Assembly: GCA_038363005.1 (NCBI GenBank)
Contig: JBBQBI010000002.1
Span: 124,001-188,000 of the forward strand
Direction of reading: 5' to 3'
Source: JAKOWB01 sp038363005
Lineage (GTDB): Bacteria; Pseudomonadota; Alphaproteobacteria; Kiloniellales; JACOMY01
Length of the DNA stretch: 64,000 bases
Position numbers and translations under genes: made by a program. The notes below the pieces were generated by a model that was given only the letters and a program-made list of their open reading frames with translations, made no database searches and was not told where the DNA came from. Below, one piece after another: positions 1-8,434 of the stretch; position 1 is the stretch's first letter; each line of letters starts with the position of its first letter.

Positions 1-2586
1 GGCGTCGACGAAGACCGCGCGCTCCGGCCCGCAGGCCTCGGCGATCAGCGCCTGCAGCTTCTGGCCGGGAATCTGGAAGTCGGGATCGCGGGCGAAGTCG
101 CCGGTGATCTGCTCGTAGCTGTCGACCACCGCCCAGGAGTTGCCCTCGGCCAGCTTGGCGCGGCCGTCGAAGGAGGCCGCCACCACCAGGTCGCAGCCGA
201 GCAGCAGGTCGGCGCCGCCGGCCGAGATGCGCACGGCGTGGATGTCCTCCGGCTTCGGCGCGATGCGGATGTGGCTCATCACCGCGCCGCCCTTCTGCGC
301 CAGGCCGGTCTGGTCGAGGATCGAGCAGCCCTTGCCCTCGATGTGCGCCGCCATGCCGAGCAGCGCGCCGATGGTCACCACGCCGGTGCCGCCGACGCCG
401 GTGACCAGGATGTCGTAGGGCTCGGTTATGGTCGGGATGGTCGGCTCGGGCAGCACCTCCCAGGCGCTGACAGAGACCGCTTCCACCTTCTGCTTGCGCA
501 GGCCGCCGCCGTGCACCGTGACGAAGGAGGGGCAGAAGCCGTTGACGCAGGAGAAGTCCTTGTTGCAGGCCGACTGGTCGATGGCGCGCTTGCGGCCGAA
601 CTCGGTCTCCAGCGGCACCACCGAGACGCAGTTCGACTTGACCGAGCAGTCGCCGCAGCCCTCGCAGACCGCCTCGTTGATGAAGGCGCGCTTGGCCGGG
701 TCGGGGAAGGTGCCGCGCTTGCGGCGACGACGCTTCTCGGCGGCGCAGGTCTGGTCGTAGATCAGCGCGCTGATACCCGGCATTTCGCGCAGCTCGCGCT
801 GCACCTCGTCCAGCCTTGAGCGATGCTCGACCCGCACGCCGGCGGCCCAGGGATAGCCGATCGGGTACTTGTCGGGCTCGTCGGTCACCACGATGATCGG
901 CGAGACGCCCTCGGCGGCGATCTGTCGGCTGATCATCGCCGGGTCCTGCGGCCCGTCGACCGGCTGCCCGCCGGTCATGGCGACGGCGTCATTGTAGAGG
1001 ATCTTGTAGGTCATGTTGACCTTGGCGGCGACCGCCTGGCGAATCGCCAGCAGGCCGGAGTGGTAGTAGGTGCCGTCGCCGATGTTCTGGAACACGTGGT
1101 TGGTCCTGCTGAAGGGCGCCTGGCCGACCCAGGTGGCGCCTTCGCCGCCCATCTGCGTGTAGGTCGCGGTCTCGCGGTCCATCCACTGCGCCATGTAGTG
1201 GCAGCCGATGCCGGCCAGCGCGCGGCTGCCGTCTGGCACCTTGGTCGAGGTATTGTGCGGGCAGCCGGAGCAGAAGGTGGGAATGCGCTTCACCGGCGTC
1301 GCCTCGCCGGCCAGCGCGCGGTCCTTGTGGTCCAGCCAGGCCAGGCGCTGCTCGATGCGCGGGCTGGTGTGGAAGCGCTTCAGCCGTCCGGCGATGGCGC
1401 GGGCGATCTGCGCCGGCGACAGCTCGCCGGTCGACGGCAGGATCCAGGCGCCGCTTTCGTCGTACTTGCCGTTCACCACCGGGCGCACGTCGGCGCGCCA
1501 GCCGTAGAGCTGCTCCTTCAACTGGTGCTCGATGACCGGGCGCTTCTCCTCGACGACCAGGATCTCCTCCAGGCCCTCGGCGAAGTGTCGGATGCCCTCG
1601 GCCTCCAGCGGCCAGACCATGCCGACCTTGTAGATCGACAGGCCGATCTCCGCCGCCATGGCTTCGTCGATGCCGAGTTCCTCCAGCGCCTGGCGCACGT
1701 CGAGGTAGGACTTGCCGGTGGTGACGATGCCGAAGCGCCGCTGTGGGCTGTCCAGCACCGTGCGGTTCAGGCCGTTGGCGCGGGCGAAGGCCAGCGCGGC
1801 GTTGAGCTTGTAGCGGTGGTGCCGCTCCTCCTGCTCGACCATGTCGAGCGCGCCGTTCCAGCGGATGTTGAGGCCGCCGGGCGGCATCTCGAAATCGGTC
1901 GGCAGCTTGATTTCGACACGGTGCGGATCGACGTAGACCGAAGCCGTGGCCTCCACCGTCTCGCCGATGCACTTGAAGCCGACCCAGCAGCCGGAGTAGC
2001 GCGACATGGCCCAGCCAAGCAGGCCGTAGTCGAGGAACTCCTGCACGCCGGCCGGCGACAGCGTCGGGATCATGGCATCCATGAAGGCGTATTCGCACTG
2101 GTGCGCCGTGGTCGAGGACTTGGCGGCGTGGTCGTCGCCGGCCAGCACCAGCACGCCGCCATGCGCCGAGCTACCGGCGGTATTGGCGTGGCGGAAGACG
2201 TCGCCGCAGCGGTCGACGCCGGGGCCCTTGCCGTACCACATGGCATAGACGCCGTCGTAGCGGCTGTCGCCGAAGATCTGCCCCTGCTGGGTGCCCCAGA
2301 TGGCGGTGGCGGCCAGGTCCTCGTTCACCCCCGGCTGGAAGTGGATGTGGTTTTCCTTCAGGTGCCGGCGCGCCGACCAGAGCTGCTGGTCGAAGATGCC
2401 GAGCGGCGACCCGCGATAGCCGGAAATGAAGCAGGCGGTGTTGAGCCCGGCCTTCAGGTCGCGCTGGCGCTGCATCATCGGCAGGCGCACCAGCGCCTGC
2501 GTGCCGGTCAGGAATACGCGGCCGGATTCGAGCGTGTACTTGTCGTCGAGCGTGACGTCCGTCTGGGACGGTACGGCGTCGGGCAT
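1..2586 (-). CDS. Indolepyruvate ferredoxin oxidoreductase, fused alpha/beta type (3' end outside window)
   Basis: This cytoplasmic enzyme oxidatively decarboxylates aryl (or branched) 2-oxo acids to acyl-CoA using thiamine diphosphate, with ferredoxin as acceptor. All 862 codons visible are open and the frame runs off the left edge. The N-terminal third is the pyruvate-oxidoreductase-like domain. A TPP/Mg region with GDGTYYHSG lies near residue 500. A cysteine cluster CEGCGDC...NC near residue 640 fits a 4Fe-4S site. The gamma-type domain beginning VTGVGGTGVVT near 730 is the IorB-like half. The start ATG at 2584-2586 (MPDAVPS) has an AGGGAA Shine-Dalgarno sequence about 8 nt upstream. The single-chain architecture is common in proteobacteria, in contrast to separate archaeal IorA and IorB. 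Substrate preference cannot be read from the sequence. Confidence 0.93.
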   Translation of the reverse strand, partial: MPDAVPSQTDVTLDDKYTLESGRVFLTGTQALVRLPMMQRQRDLKAGLNTACFISGYRGSPLGIFDQQLWSARRHLKENHIHFQPGVNEDLAATAIWGTQQGQIFGDSRYDGVYAMWYGKGPGVDRCGDVFRHANTAGSSAHGGVLVLAGDDHAAKSSTTAHQCEYAFMDAMIPTLSPAGVQEFLDYGLLGWAMSRYSGCWVGFKCIGETVEATASVYVDPHRVEIKLPTDFEMPPGGLNIRWNGALDMVEQEERHHRYKLNAALAFARANGLNRTVLDSPQRRFGIVTTGKSYLDVRQALEELGIDEAMAAEIGLSIYKVGMVWPLEAEGIRHFAEGLEEILVVEEKRPVIEHQLKEQLYGWRADVRPVVNGKYDESGAWILPSTGELSPAQIARAIAGRLKRFHTSPRIEQRLAWLDHKDRALAGEATPVKRIPTFCSGCPHNTSTKVPDGSRALAGIGCHYMAQWMDRETATYTQMGGEGATWVGQAPFSRTNHVFQNIGDGTYYHSGLLAIRQAVAAKVNMTYKILYNDAVAMTGGQPVDGPQDPAMISRQIAAEGVSPIIVVTDEPDKYPIGYPWAAGVRVEHRSRLDEVQRELREMPGISALIYDQTCAAEKRRRRKRGTFPDPAKRAFINEAVCEGCGDCSVKSNCVSVVPLETEFGRKRAIDQSACNKDFSCVNGFCPSFVTVHGGGLRKQKVEAVSVSAWEVLPEPTIPTITEPYDILVTGVGGTGVVTIGALLGMAAHIEGKGCSILDQTGLAQKGGAVMSHIRIAPKPEDIHAVRISAGGADLLLGCDLVVAASFDGRAKLAEGNSWAVVDSYEQITGDFARDPDFQIPGQKLQALIAEACGPERAVFVDA

Positions 2587-3011
2587 GGGGCGGTTTCCCT
2601 GATCTCTTCGGCAGTCGCCCACTCTAGGACGACCGGCCGGTGATTGTGCTTTGGAAAAAGGGTAATGACTGCTGACCTACCTGTCCACGGCGCTGGTCGC
2701 CAAGCCCTTCGTCCAGTGTGGAAATTCTGTCGCGCTCCGGTGGAACGGCGGCGGTCACCCGAGTCGCGCCGCGCCTTGGGGGTGCCGATGCCTGCCAGAT
2801 GGTGTCGCCGCGTTCGGGCCAAGAATCTTCAGAACAGAGGATAGGATCTGAGGGCGTACCAGTGGCGGGCCAACACCACATTGGCCCGCGCGCCGCACTT
2901 CGGCGCCGTGTCACGCAAGACCTTGCCGGTCACCCGGCGGGCCGCCCCGGGCCCCTATGGCCCCGTGGGGCGGGCCGCCGGGGAGTCCTCGGCGGCGGAG
3001 TCGCCGCTGCG
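2587..3011. other. 425-bp intergenic region with a GC-rich hairpin
   Basis: No convincing gene is present; open frames here have no start context and match no family I know. The stretch just right of 2586 must hold the ior promoter, but I see no clear -35/-10 pair. The one strong structure is the inverted repeat at 2933-2982, listed separately. Confidence 0.6.
2933..2982 (-). terminator. Large GC-rich hairpin downstream of the DUF465 gene
   Basis: Arms 2933-2948 and 2967-2982 are 16 bp with one mismatch around an 18-nt loop that is itself GC-rich. It lies about 30 bp past the stop of the leftward DUF465 gene, so it could end that transcript. There is no T-run on the minus strand after it, so intrinsic termination is uncertain and it may only stabilise the 3' end. 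Confidence 0.45.
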
Positions 3012-3173
3012 TCAGTGCAGGGCGGTGATCTCGTCCTTGATTCGCAATTTCTCTTTTTTCAGATTGTGGATCGCCAGATCGTCGGGATGTGGTCTGGCTT
3101 CTTCTTCCTGGATCTTGTTTTCCAAGGCCTCGTGCTTGGCCTTCAACGAAGCAACACGCTCCTCCATCGACAT
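3012..3173 (-). CDS. YdcH/DUF465 family small protein
   Basis: A 53-residue, highly charged, alpha-helical protein beginning MSMEERVASLKAKHEAL and ending LRIKDEITALH, the pattern of the YdcH/DUF465 family. Members form short coiled-coil hairpins and their function is not established. The start chosen (3173) has GGGAGG about 7 nt upstream. Longer in-frame extensions to 3353 would run through the divergent ubiX start region and lack that signal. It is divergent from ubiX. A second member of the same family is at 5790-6008. Confidence 0.85.
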   Translation of the reverse strand: MSMEERVASLKAKHEALENKIQEEEARPHPDDLAIHNLKKEKLRIKDEITALH

Positions 3174-3303
3174 CGGGGACCTCCCTTCGGTTGGACCCTT
3201 ATGTTCACGACATGGGAATGCTAAACCTCGCTCGCAACCTCTGCCAAGGCGCTTCTTGGCAGTTCGGTGACAAGACCGTTTCGTTCGTGGCAAGGGGGCC
3301 TGC

Positions 3304-3960
3304 ATGGCGGCGCCTGATCGGCTCATCGTCGGCCTGACCGGCGCCAGCGGCATCGCCTATGGCGTGAAGCTCTTGCAGCTGCTGCGCGACCTGCCGATCG
3401 AGACCCACCTGGTGATGAGTCACGCGGCCGAGGTCACGCTGGCCTACGAGTCGCGCCTCAAAGTGGCCGACGTGAAGGCACTGGCGCACGTCGTGCACGC
3501 CAACGACGACATGGCGGCGGCGATCTCCTCGGGCTCCTTCCGCACGCTGGGCATGGTAGTCGCGCCCTGCTCGGTGAAGACCTTGGCGGAGATCGCCACC
3601 GGCGTCACCGGCAGCCTGCTGGCGCGCGCCGCCGACGTGGTGCTGAAGGAGCGCCGCCGCCTGGTGCTGATGCTGCGCGAGACGCCGCTGACCACTGGCC
3701 ACATCCGCAACATGCTGGCGGTCAGCGAGATGGGCGGCATCGTCGCGCCGCCGGTGCCGGCCTTCTATGCCGGTCCAAAGTCGATCGACGACATCGTGAC
3801 CCAGTCGGTCGGCCGCGTCCTCGACCTCTTCGGCCTCGAGGCGCCTGGTGTGGCGCGCTGGGGCGAGACGGCAGGCAAGGGCGTGAAACAAACCGACCGA
3901 ACACCCTCACCCCGACCCTCTCCCGCCAAAAGCGGGAGAGGGGGCGGAAGGTCGCCGTAG
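3304..3960 (+). CDS. ubiX: Flavin prenyltransferase UbiX
   Basis: UbiX joins a dimethylallyl group to FMN to make prenyl-FMN, the cofactor of UbiD-type decarboxylases used in ubiquinone synthesis. The N-terminus LIVGLTGASGIAYG carries the family's flavin-binding GASG loop (residues about 13-16). The block LVLMLRETPLT near 120-130 and the MGGIVAPPVPAFY segment are also characteristic. The UbiX core ends near residue 190. The last roughly 22 residues (TDRTPSPRPSPAKSGRGG...) are translated from an intergenic inverted repeat, so the natural stop has apparently been replaced. No ubiD is in the window. The identification is firm; the tail is probably functionless. Confidence 0.95.
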   Translation: MAAPDRLIVGLTGASGIAYGVKLLQLLRDLPIETHLVMSHAAEVTLAYESRLKVADVKALAHVVHANDDMAAAISSGSFRTLGMVVAPCSVKTLAEIATGVTGSLLARAADVVLKERRRLVLMLRETPLTTGHIRNMLAVSEMGGIVAPPVPAFYAGPKSIDDIVTQSVGRVLDLFGLEAPGVARWGETAGKGVKQTDRTPSPRPSPAKSGRGGGRSP

Positions 3961-4024
3961 CCAGCCAAGTGCATCCCTCTCCCGCTTTTGGCGGGAGAGT
4001 GTAGGGTGAGGGCCCTCGGTTGGT
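3891..4024. repeat. Family A intergenic inverted repeat, copy 1
   Basis: A nested palindromic element with inner hairpins built from CTCTCCCGC and GCGGGAGAG, and outer arms related to ACCCTCACCC and GGGTGAGGG. It lies between convergent ubiX and the TIGR02444 gene and overlaps the last codons of ubiX. Confidence 0.8.
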
Positions 4025-4032
4025 CTGCCGGC

Positions 4033-4557
4033 CTAAGGCAGCAGGAACCACACCGCCAGCAGCGGCGGCAGGTCGGGGAAGCAGCCACCCAGCAGCGTCG
4101 CCAGCTCGGCGATCTCGGTCTCGCTGGCCTTGATCTTGCGGCTGATCAGGTAGGCGCGAAGATTGGCCGCGGCCAGCCGCGGCTCCGGCTCGCCGGCTTC
4201 CAGCGGCAGGGCGGCTAGCAGGCGCGCCTGCTCCAGGCGCTCGGCCTCGATCTCCAGCTGCAGCACCTTGGCACGCAGGTCCTGCGCGTCGTCGTCGCGC
4301 TCGCTCTTCAGGCGGCGGCGCACGGCGCGCAGCGGGTGCACCACCTCGGTCGACCAGCCGGCGATGGCGGCCTCCAGGCGCTTCAGCTTGGGGCCGGTCA
4401 GCGGCTGGCCGCGCACGCCGGCCCAACAGCAGTACAGCAGGATGTTGACGTCCAGGCCGTGGCGGTCCTGCAGGCCCAGGCAGGCAGCCGCGACGCCTGG
4501 CTGGTCATAGACCGCCAGCGAAAAGGTCCAGAGTTCGCGCGCCGTCTTGTCCGGCAC
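4033..4557 (-). CDS. TIGR02444 family protein
   Basis: A 174-residue soluble protein that fits the TIGR02444/DUF2390 family (start VPDKTARELWTFSLAVYD, with the conserved CLxLQDxHGxDVNxLL-like segment near residues 26-42). The function is unknown. It starts with GTG at 4557, preceded by GGGGGAG about 5 nt upstream. It lies 11 bp after the stop of the leftward pfk gene, so the two probably share a transcript. The C-terminus is rich in Leu and Pro with no membrane segment I trust. Confidence 0.75.
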   Translation of the reverse strand: MPDKTARELWTFSLAVYDQPGVAAACLGLQDRHGLDVNILLYCCWAGVRGQPLTGPKLKRLEAAIAGWSTEVVHPLRAVRRRLKSERDDDAQDLRAKVLQLEIEAERLEQARLLAALPLEAGEPEPRLAAANLRAYLISRKIKASETEIAELATLLGGCFPDLPPLLAVWFLLP

Positions 4558-4568
4558 CTTGCTCCCCC

Positions 4569-5648
4569 TCAGGGCGTATCTCCCAGGTGAATCCCCAGAC
4601 TGCGCGCCGTCACCACGAGCGGTCCGGCGGGGTCTACCCGCTTCGAGTGTGCCACGGCTTCCGCCAGCGGGACAGAGATCACGCCGCGGCCGCTCCAGGC
4701 CACCATGCGGTCGAAGCGCCCGGCAATCGCCAGTTCGACCGCGTGCACGCCGAAGATCTGCGCCATCAGGCGGTCGCGCGCACTAGGCGCGCCGCCGCGC
4801 TGCAGGTGGCCCAGCACGGTGACGCGGGTTTCCCAGCCGGTCAGCTCGGCCAGGCGGCGGGCCACCAGCTGGCCGATGCCGCCATAGCCGCCGCTGGCGT
4901 TGCCGCCGGTCACCGCCTGGCCACCCTCGTCGGTCACCGCCTCCGCGACCACCACCAGGGCGAAGTCGCGGCCATTCTGCATCAGCTCCAGCAGGTGGCT
5001 GGCCACGGCCTCCAGCCGGTGCGGGATCTCCGGGATCAGGATCACGTCGGCGCCGCCGGCGATGCCCGAGGAGATGGCGATGTGGCCGGCGTCGCGGCCC
5101 ATCACCTCGAGCACCATGATGCGGCCGTGGCTGGCCGCGGTCGGCTGCAGGTGGTCGAGCGCCAGGGTCGCCATGTCGACCGCCGAGGGGTAGCCGATGG
5201 CGACCTCGGTATGCGGCAGGTCGTTGTCGATGGTCTTGGGAATGCCGACCAGGGGAATGCCACCCTGTTCGGCCAGGCGGCGCAGAATGGCCAGGCTACC
5301 GTCGCCGCCGATGCCGATCAGCGCGTCGAGCCCAAGGCTGCGCCAGCCGGCGATAATCTCGTCCGAGCGATCCTTCAGGCTGCCGTCCGCCATGGGGTAG
5401 GCGAAGGGATTGCCGCGGTTGGTGGTGCCCAGGATGGTGCCGCCGCGACGCAGCAGATTGCTGTCGCAGATCGCCGGCGACAGCAGCTGCGCCTCCACCG
5501 GGCGCGTCAGCAGCCCATGCGTGCCCTTGTGGATGCCGGTGACCTGGATGCCCTGGCGGGCGGCCGCCAGCACGATGCTGCGCAGGGCGGCATTCAGGCC
5601 GGCACAGTCGCCGCCGCTGGTCAGTACGCCGAGCTGTCGGATCGTCAT
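4569..5648 (-). CDS. 6-phosphofructokinase, mixed-substrate (TIGR02483-like) type
   Basis: Phosphorylates fructose 6-phosphate to fructose 1,6-bisphosphate in glycolysis. The 359-residue length fits the actinobacterial-like clade. LTSGGDCAGLNAALR at 9-23 is the nucleotide loop, GGDG at 114-117, and PKTIDND at 137-143 contains the catalytic Asp (141). Gly at the third-position loop (GGDG, not GGDD) favours ATP, while Lys138 (PKTIDND rather than PGTIDND) is the residue seen in PPi enzymes. That combination is typical of the mixed clade, whose members can use either donor. The ATG at 5648 was chosen over 5720 because AGGAGGG sits 6 nt before it. The downstream TIGR02444 gene follows at 11 bp. 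Confidence 0.9.
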   Translation of the reverse strand: MTIRQLGVLTSGGDCAGLNAALRSIVLAAARQGIQVTGIHKGTHGLLTRPVEAQLLSPAICDSNLLRRGGTILGTTNRGNPFAYPMADGSLKDRSDEIIAGWRSLGLDALIGIGGDGSLAILRRLAEQGGIPLVGIPKTIDNDLPHTEVAIGYPSAVDMATLALDHLQPTAASHGRIMVLEVMGRDAGHIAISSGIAGGADVILIPEIPHRLEAVASHLLELMQNGRDFALVVVAEAVTDEGGQAVTGGNASGGYGGIGQLVARRLAELTGWETRVTVLGHLQRGGAPSARDRLMAQIFGVHAVELAIAGRFDRMVAWSGRGVISVPLAEAVAHSKRVDPAGPLVVTARSLGIHLGDTP

Positions 5649-5789
5649 GGCATCCCTCCTGTCCATTTCCAACGCAGTCTTCCCGCCTGAGGCTCCGCTG
5701 GCCAGGGTCTTGGCCGGCAAGGCTTGCCAGCGGGCGCCGGGCCGTCGTTTAGTGGGCTCCTTCGGCAGTTCAGGTGTTCACGGTCGGCG

Positions 5790-6008
5790 ATGGATCAAAA
5801 CGGCACGGATTTGACGCATGAGCAGGCCAAGGCCCTGCTGGAGCAGCTGCGGTCCGAGCACCGCGACCTGGACGACGTGATCGCCCGCATTGCCGAGAAG
5901 CTACCCTTCGATCAGCTCCAGGTGCAGCGCCTGAAAAAGCGCAAGCTGGCCCTGAAGGACCAGATCTCCAAGCTGGAAGGGCTGCTGATCCCCGATATCA
6001 TCGCCTGA
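5790..6008 (+). CDS. YdcH/DUF465 family small protein
   Basis: A 72-residue helical protein (MDQNGTDLTHEQAKALLEQL ... LKKRKLALKDQISKLEG) of the YdcH/DUF465 family. The conserved LKKxKLxLKDxI block near residues 47-60 is nearly the same as in the copy at 3012-3173. It directly precedes purE and purK on the same strand, and I recall small proteins of this kind next to purE in alphaproteobacteria. The function is unknown. The start at 5790 fits the family length; an upstream extension to 5724 does not look conserved. Confidence 0.85.
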   Translation: MDQNGTDLTHEQAKALLEQLRSEHRDLDDVIARIAEKLPFDQLQVQRLKKRKLALKDQISKLEGLLIPDIIA

Positions 6009-6120
6009 AGCTGGGGCAGGGGCCTGGAAGGGTTGCGGCCTTGCCGCTTGTGTCCAGGCCTCTCGCAGTGCACAAGGGCGGCCCGGGCGCGTGACCCGGG
6101 ATTGCGCTCGGGGGAGTCGC

Positions 6121-6621
6121 GTGACCGAAGGCAAACCGCTGGTTGGCGTCATCATGGGCAGCCAGTCCGACTGGGAGACAATGCGCCACGCGGCCGATAC
6201 GCTGCGCCGGCTCGGTGTCCCCTTCGAGGCGCGGATCGTCTCGGCCCATCGCACGCCCAAGCGCATGCTGGACTATGCCGAGACGGCGCGCAGTCGCGGC
6301 CTCAAGGTCATCATCGCCGCCGCCGGCGGCGCTGCGCATTTGCCCGGCATGACCGCCTCGATGACCCCGTTGCCGGTGTTCGGCGTGCCGATCGAGAGCC
6401 ACACCCTGAAGGGCCTCGACAGTCTCTATTCCATCGTGCAGATGCCGGCCGGTATTCCGGTCGGCACGCTCGCCATCGGCCGCCCCGGGGCGATCAACGC
6501 AGCGCTGCTGGCCGCCGCCGTGCTGGCGCTGAACGACCCTTCGGTGGCGCGGGCGCTGGACGAGTTCCGCTCCAAGCAGACCGCCAGCGTCGCCGAAGCC
6601 CCGGTCGACGCCCCGCCATGA
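6121..6621 (+). CDS. purE: 5-(carboxyamino)imidazole ribonucleotide mutase PurE
   Basis: Class I PurE converts N5-CAIR to CAIR in de novo purine synthesis, acting after PurK. The 166-residue protein has GSQSDW (13-18), SAHRTP (41-46) and AAAGGAAHLPGM (about 68-79) with the catalytic His in the last motif. A GTG start at 6121 was chosen because GGGGGAG lies at 6110-6116; an upstream GTG at 6091 is in frame but has no such signal. purK begins 13 bp downstream, so the two are one operon. Confidence 0.95.
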   Translation: MTEGKPLVGVIMGSQSDWETMRHAADTLRRLGVPFEARIVSAHRTPKRMLDYAETARSRGLKVIIAAAGGAAHLPGMTASMTPLPVFGVPIESHTLKGLDSLYSIVQMPAGIPVGTLAIGRPGAINAALLAAAVLALNDPSVARALDEFRSKQTASVAEAPVDAPP

Positions 6622-6634
6622 CCCGGATCAGCGC

Positions 6635-7741
6635 ATGAGCGACAAGAAGAAGCTGCCGCCGCCGCTGCCCTCCGGCGCGGTCATCGGCATGCTGGGTGGC
6701 GGGCAGCTGGGCCGCATGTCGGCCCTGGCCGCCGCGACGCTGGGTTATCGCGTGCATGTGTTCTGCCCGGAAAAGGATGCGCCGGCGACCCAGGTGACCA
6801 ACCGCCACACCCAGGCGGCCTACGACGACCAGGAGGCGCTGGCCGAATTCGCCGCGCAGGTCGACGTGGTGACCTTCGAATTCGAGAACGTGCCAGCGGC
6901 CACCGCCGCCTTCCTCGCCGCCCGTCGCCCGGTGCGCCCCAGCCCCGAAGTGCTGCACATCTGCCAGAACCGCCTGCGCGAGAAGGACTTCCTGCGCGGC
7001 ATCGGGGTGCCCACCACACGCTTCGCCGAGGTCTCGGGCATCGACGCCCTGACCCGCGTGGTGCGCGACATCGGCCGGCCCTGCGTGCTGAAGACCGCGG
7101 AGATGGGCTACGACGGCAAGGGCCAGGTGATGATCCGGGCGCAGACCGACCTGGCGCAGGCCTGGGTGGAGATGAGCGGTGGCCCGCAGGATGCCCAGGG
7201 CATCGTCGAGGCCTACGTCGACTTCCGCCTGGAGATCTCGGTCATCGTCGGGCGCGGTCTGGACGGCGCGGTGCAGGCCTACGTCGCCGCCGAGAACCAG
7301 CACGTCAACCACATCCTGGACCAATCCATCGTGCCGGCGCGCATCAGCGAGAAGGCGGCGGTCAAGGCCGAGGCCATCGCCCGCCACACGGCCGAGGAGA
7401 TCGGCCTGGTAGGCCTGCTGGCGATCGAGATGTTCGTCACCGCCGACGACGAGATCCTGGTCAACGAGCTGGCACCGCGGCCGCACAACTCCGGCCACTG
7501 GTCGATCGACGCCTGCATCACCTCGCAGTTCGAGCAGCACATCCGCGCCGTGACCGGCCTGCCGCTGGGCTCCACCGACCGGCTGTGCGACGCGGTGATG
7601 AAGAACCTGCTGGGCGACGAGGTCGAGCGCTGGCGCGCCATCCTGGCCGACCCGGCCAGCAAGCTGCACCTCTACGGCAAGACCGAGGCGCGCCCCGGCC
7701 GCAAGATGGGGCACTTCACCCGGCTGATCCAGAAGGGCTGA
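6635..7741 (+). CDS. purK: 5-(carboxyamino)imidazole ribonucleotide synthase PurK
   Basis: An ATP-grasp enzyme that carboxylates AIR with bicarbonate to give N5-CAIR, the substrate of the PurE encoded just upstream. It has 368 residues, normal for PurK. The N-terminal dinucleotide-like loop is MLGGGQLGRM near 19-28. KTAEMGYDGKGQ near 152-163 is the ATP-grasp loop, and NELAPRPHNSGHW near 277-289 is the PurK signature. It ends 12 bp before the convergent coq9 stop. Confidence 0.96.
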   Translation: MSDKKKLPPPLPSGAVIGMLGGGQLGRMSALAAATLGYRVHVFCPEKDAPATQVTNRHTQAAYDDQEALAEFAAQVDVVTFEFENVPAATAAFLAARRPVRPSPEVLHICQNRLREKDFLRGIGVPTTRFAEVSGIDALTRVVRDIGRPCVLKTAEMGYDGKGQVMIRAQTDLAQAWVEMSGGPQDAQGIVEAYVDFRLEISVIVGRGLDGAVQAYVAAENQHVNHILDQSIVPARISEKAAVKAEAIARHTAEEIGLVGLLAIEMFVTADDEILVNELAPRPHNSGHWSIDACITSQFEQHIRAVTGLPLGSTDRLCDAVMKNLLGDEVERWRAILADPASKLHLYGKTEARPGRKMGHFTRLIQKG

Positions 7742-7753
7742 CGCGCCCGGCGG

Positions 7754-8434
7754 CTAGCGGTAGCGCTTGCGCCCCGGCCCCAATCGCTGCGCCATGCGGT
7801 CCGGCAGGTTGAGTAGGCGGCCGGCCAGGCGGCCCAGCGTGCCGCCCACCTTGATCACGGTGTCGAGCTGCCGGCCGAGGTAGGCCCAGGTCCTGGCGTG
7901 CCCCTCGCTCTTGTCGTCGAGCCAGTAGAGCGTGGCGGCGGTGATCACGCCCGACAGCAGCAGTCGCTTGGAGTACCAGTTGTGGTCGGTGGAGCGGTCG
8001 CCCGCCGCGCCCCAGATCAGGTGCGAGGTGTTGTGCAGAGCCTTCAGCCCGGCCGGCGCGTTCATCGGCAGGGCCAGCACCGCCAGGCCGCGCCGCACCG
8101 CGTCGCGGTGTGGCGCCAGGATCTCCAGCCGGGTCTTCACTGCCAGGTGGATGCGTTCGCGCAGCTTGGTGACCGGCTGGTCGTGTTCGATCAGCGCCTG
8201 CTGCATGCGGCGGTCGGCCCAGTCGCTGAAGGCCAGCACCTGCGCCAGCCCGCCGCCCGGCAGGGTATCGGCCGCCAGCACCGGGTCGATGCCCAAGTCG
8301 GCCGCCGCCTGGGTCAAAGCCTTGGCGCCCCAGCCGTCGAAGGCGACATGCGGCAGCAGCGCCTCGAGCAGCCGGTCGCGCTGCGCCTGGTCGGGCGACG
8401 GGGCGGCAGCCGGGAGCGTGCCAGGGGCGTCCAT
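7754..8434 (-). CDS. COQ9 family protein (ubiquinone biosynthesis accessory)
   Basis: Members of this family bind lipid or isoprene quinone intermediates and assist ubiquinone hydroxylation (COQ7 in eukaryotes). The 226-residue protein has an N-terminal TetR-like helical part followed by the COQ9 core, including the segment NTSHLIWGAAGDRSTDHNWYSKR (positions about 134-156), the most conserved block of the family. The bacterial form is described as the rpsU-divergently transcribed protein, and here too rpsU is divergent at 9254. Its ATG overlaps the TGA of def by one base, so it is probably translationally coupled. Confidence 0.9.
   Translation of the reverse strand: MDAPGTLPAAAPSPDQAQRDRLLEALLPHVAFDGWGAKALTQAAADLGIDPVLAADTLPGGGLAQVLAFSDWADRRMQQALIEHDQPVTKLRERIHLAVKTRLEILAPHRDAVRRGLAVLALPMNAPAGLKALHNTSHLIWGAAGDRSTDHNWYSKRLLLSGVITAATLYWLDDKSEGHARTWAYLGRQLDTVIKVGGTLGRLAGRLLNLPDRMAQRLGPGRKRYR

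Noticed and set aside
823..2643. A 606-codon open frame on the plus strand opposite ior
   Set aside because: It lies entirely antisense to a clear ferredoxin-oxidoreductase gene, is rich in His/Arg/Asp from GC-skewed third positions, and has no family motif.
3891..4024. Possible CRISPR-like repeat in the family A element
   Set aside because: It is a single nested palindrome with no evenly spaced direct repeats or unique spacers, and no cas genes are in the window.
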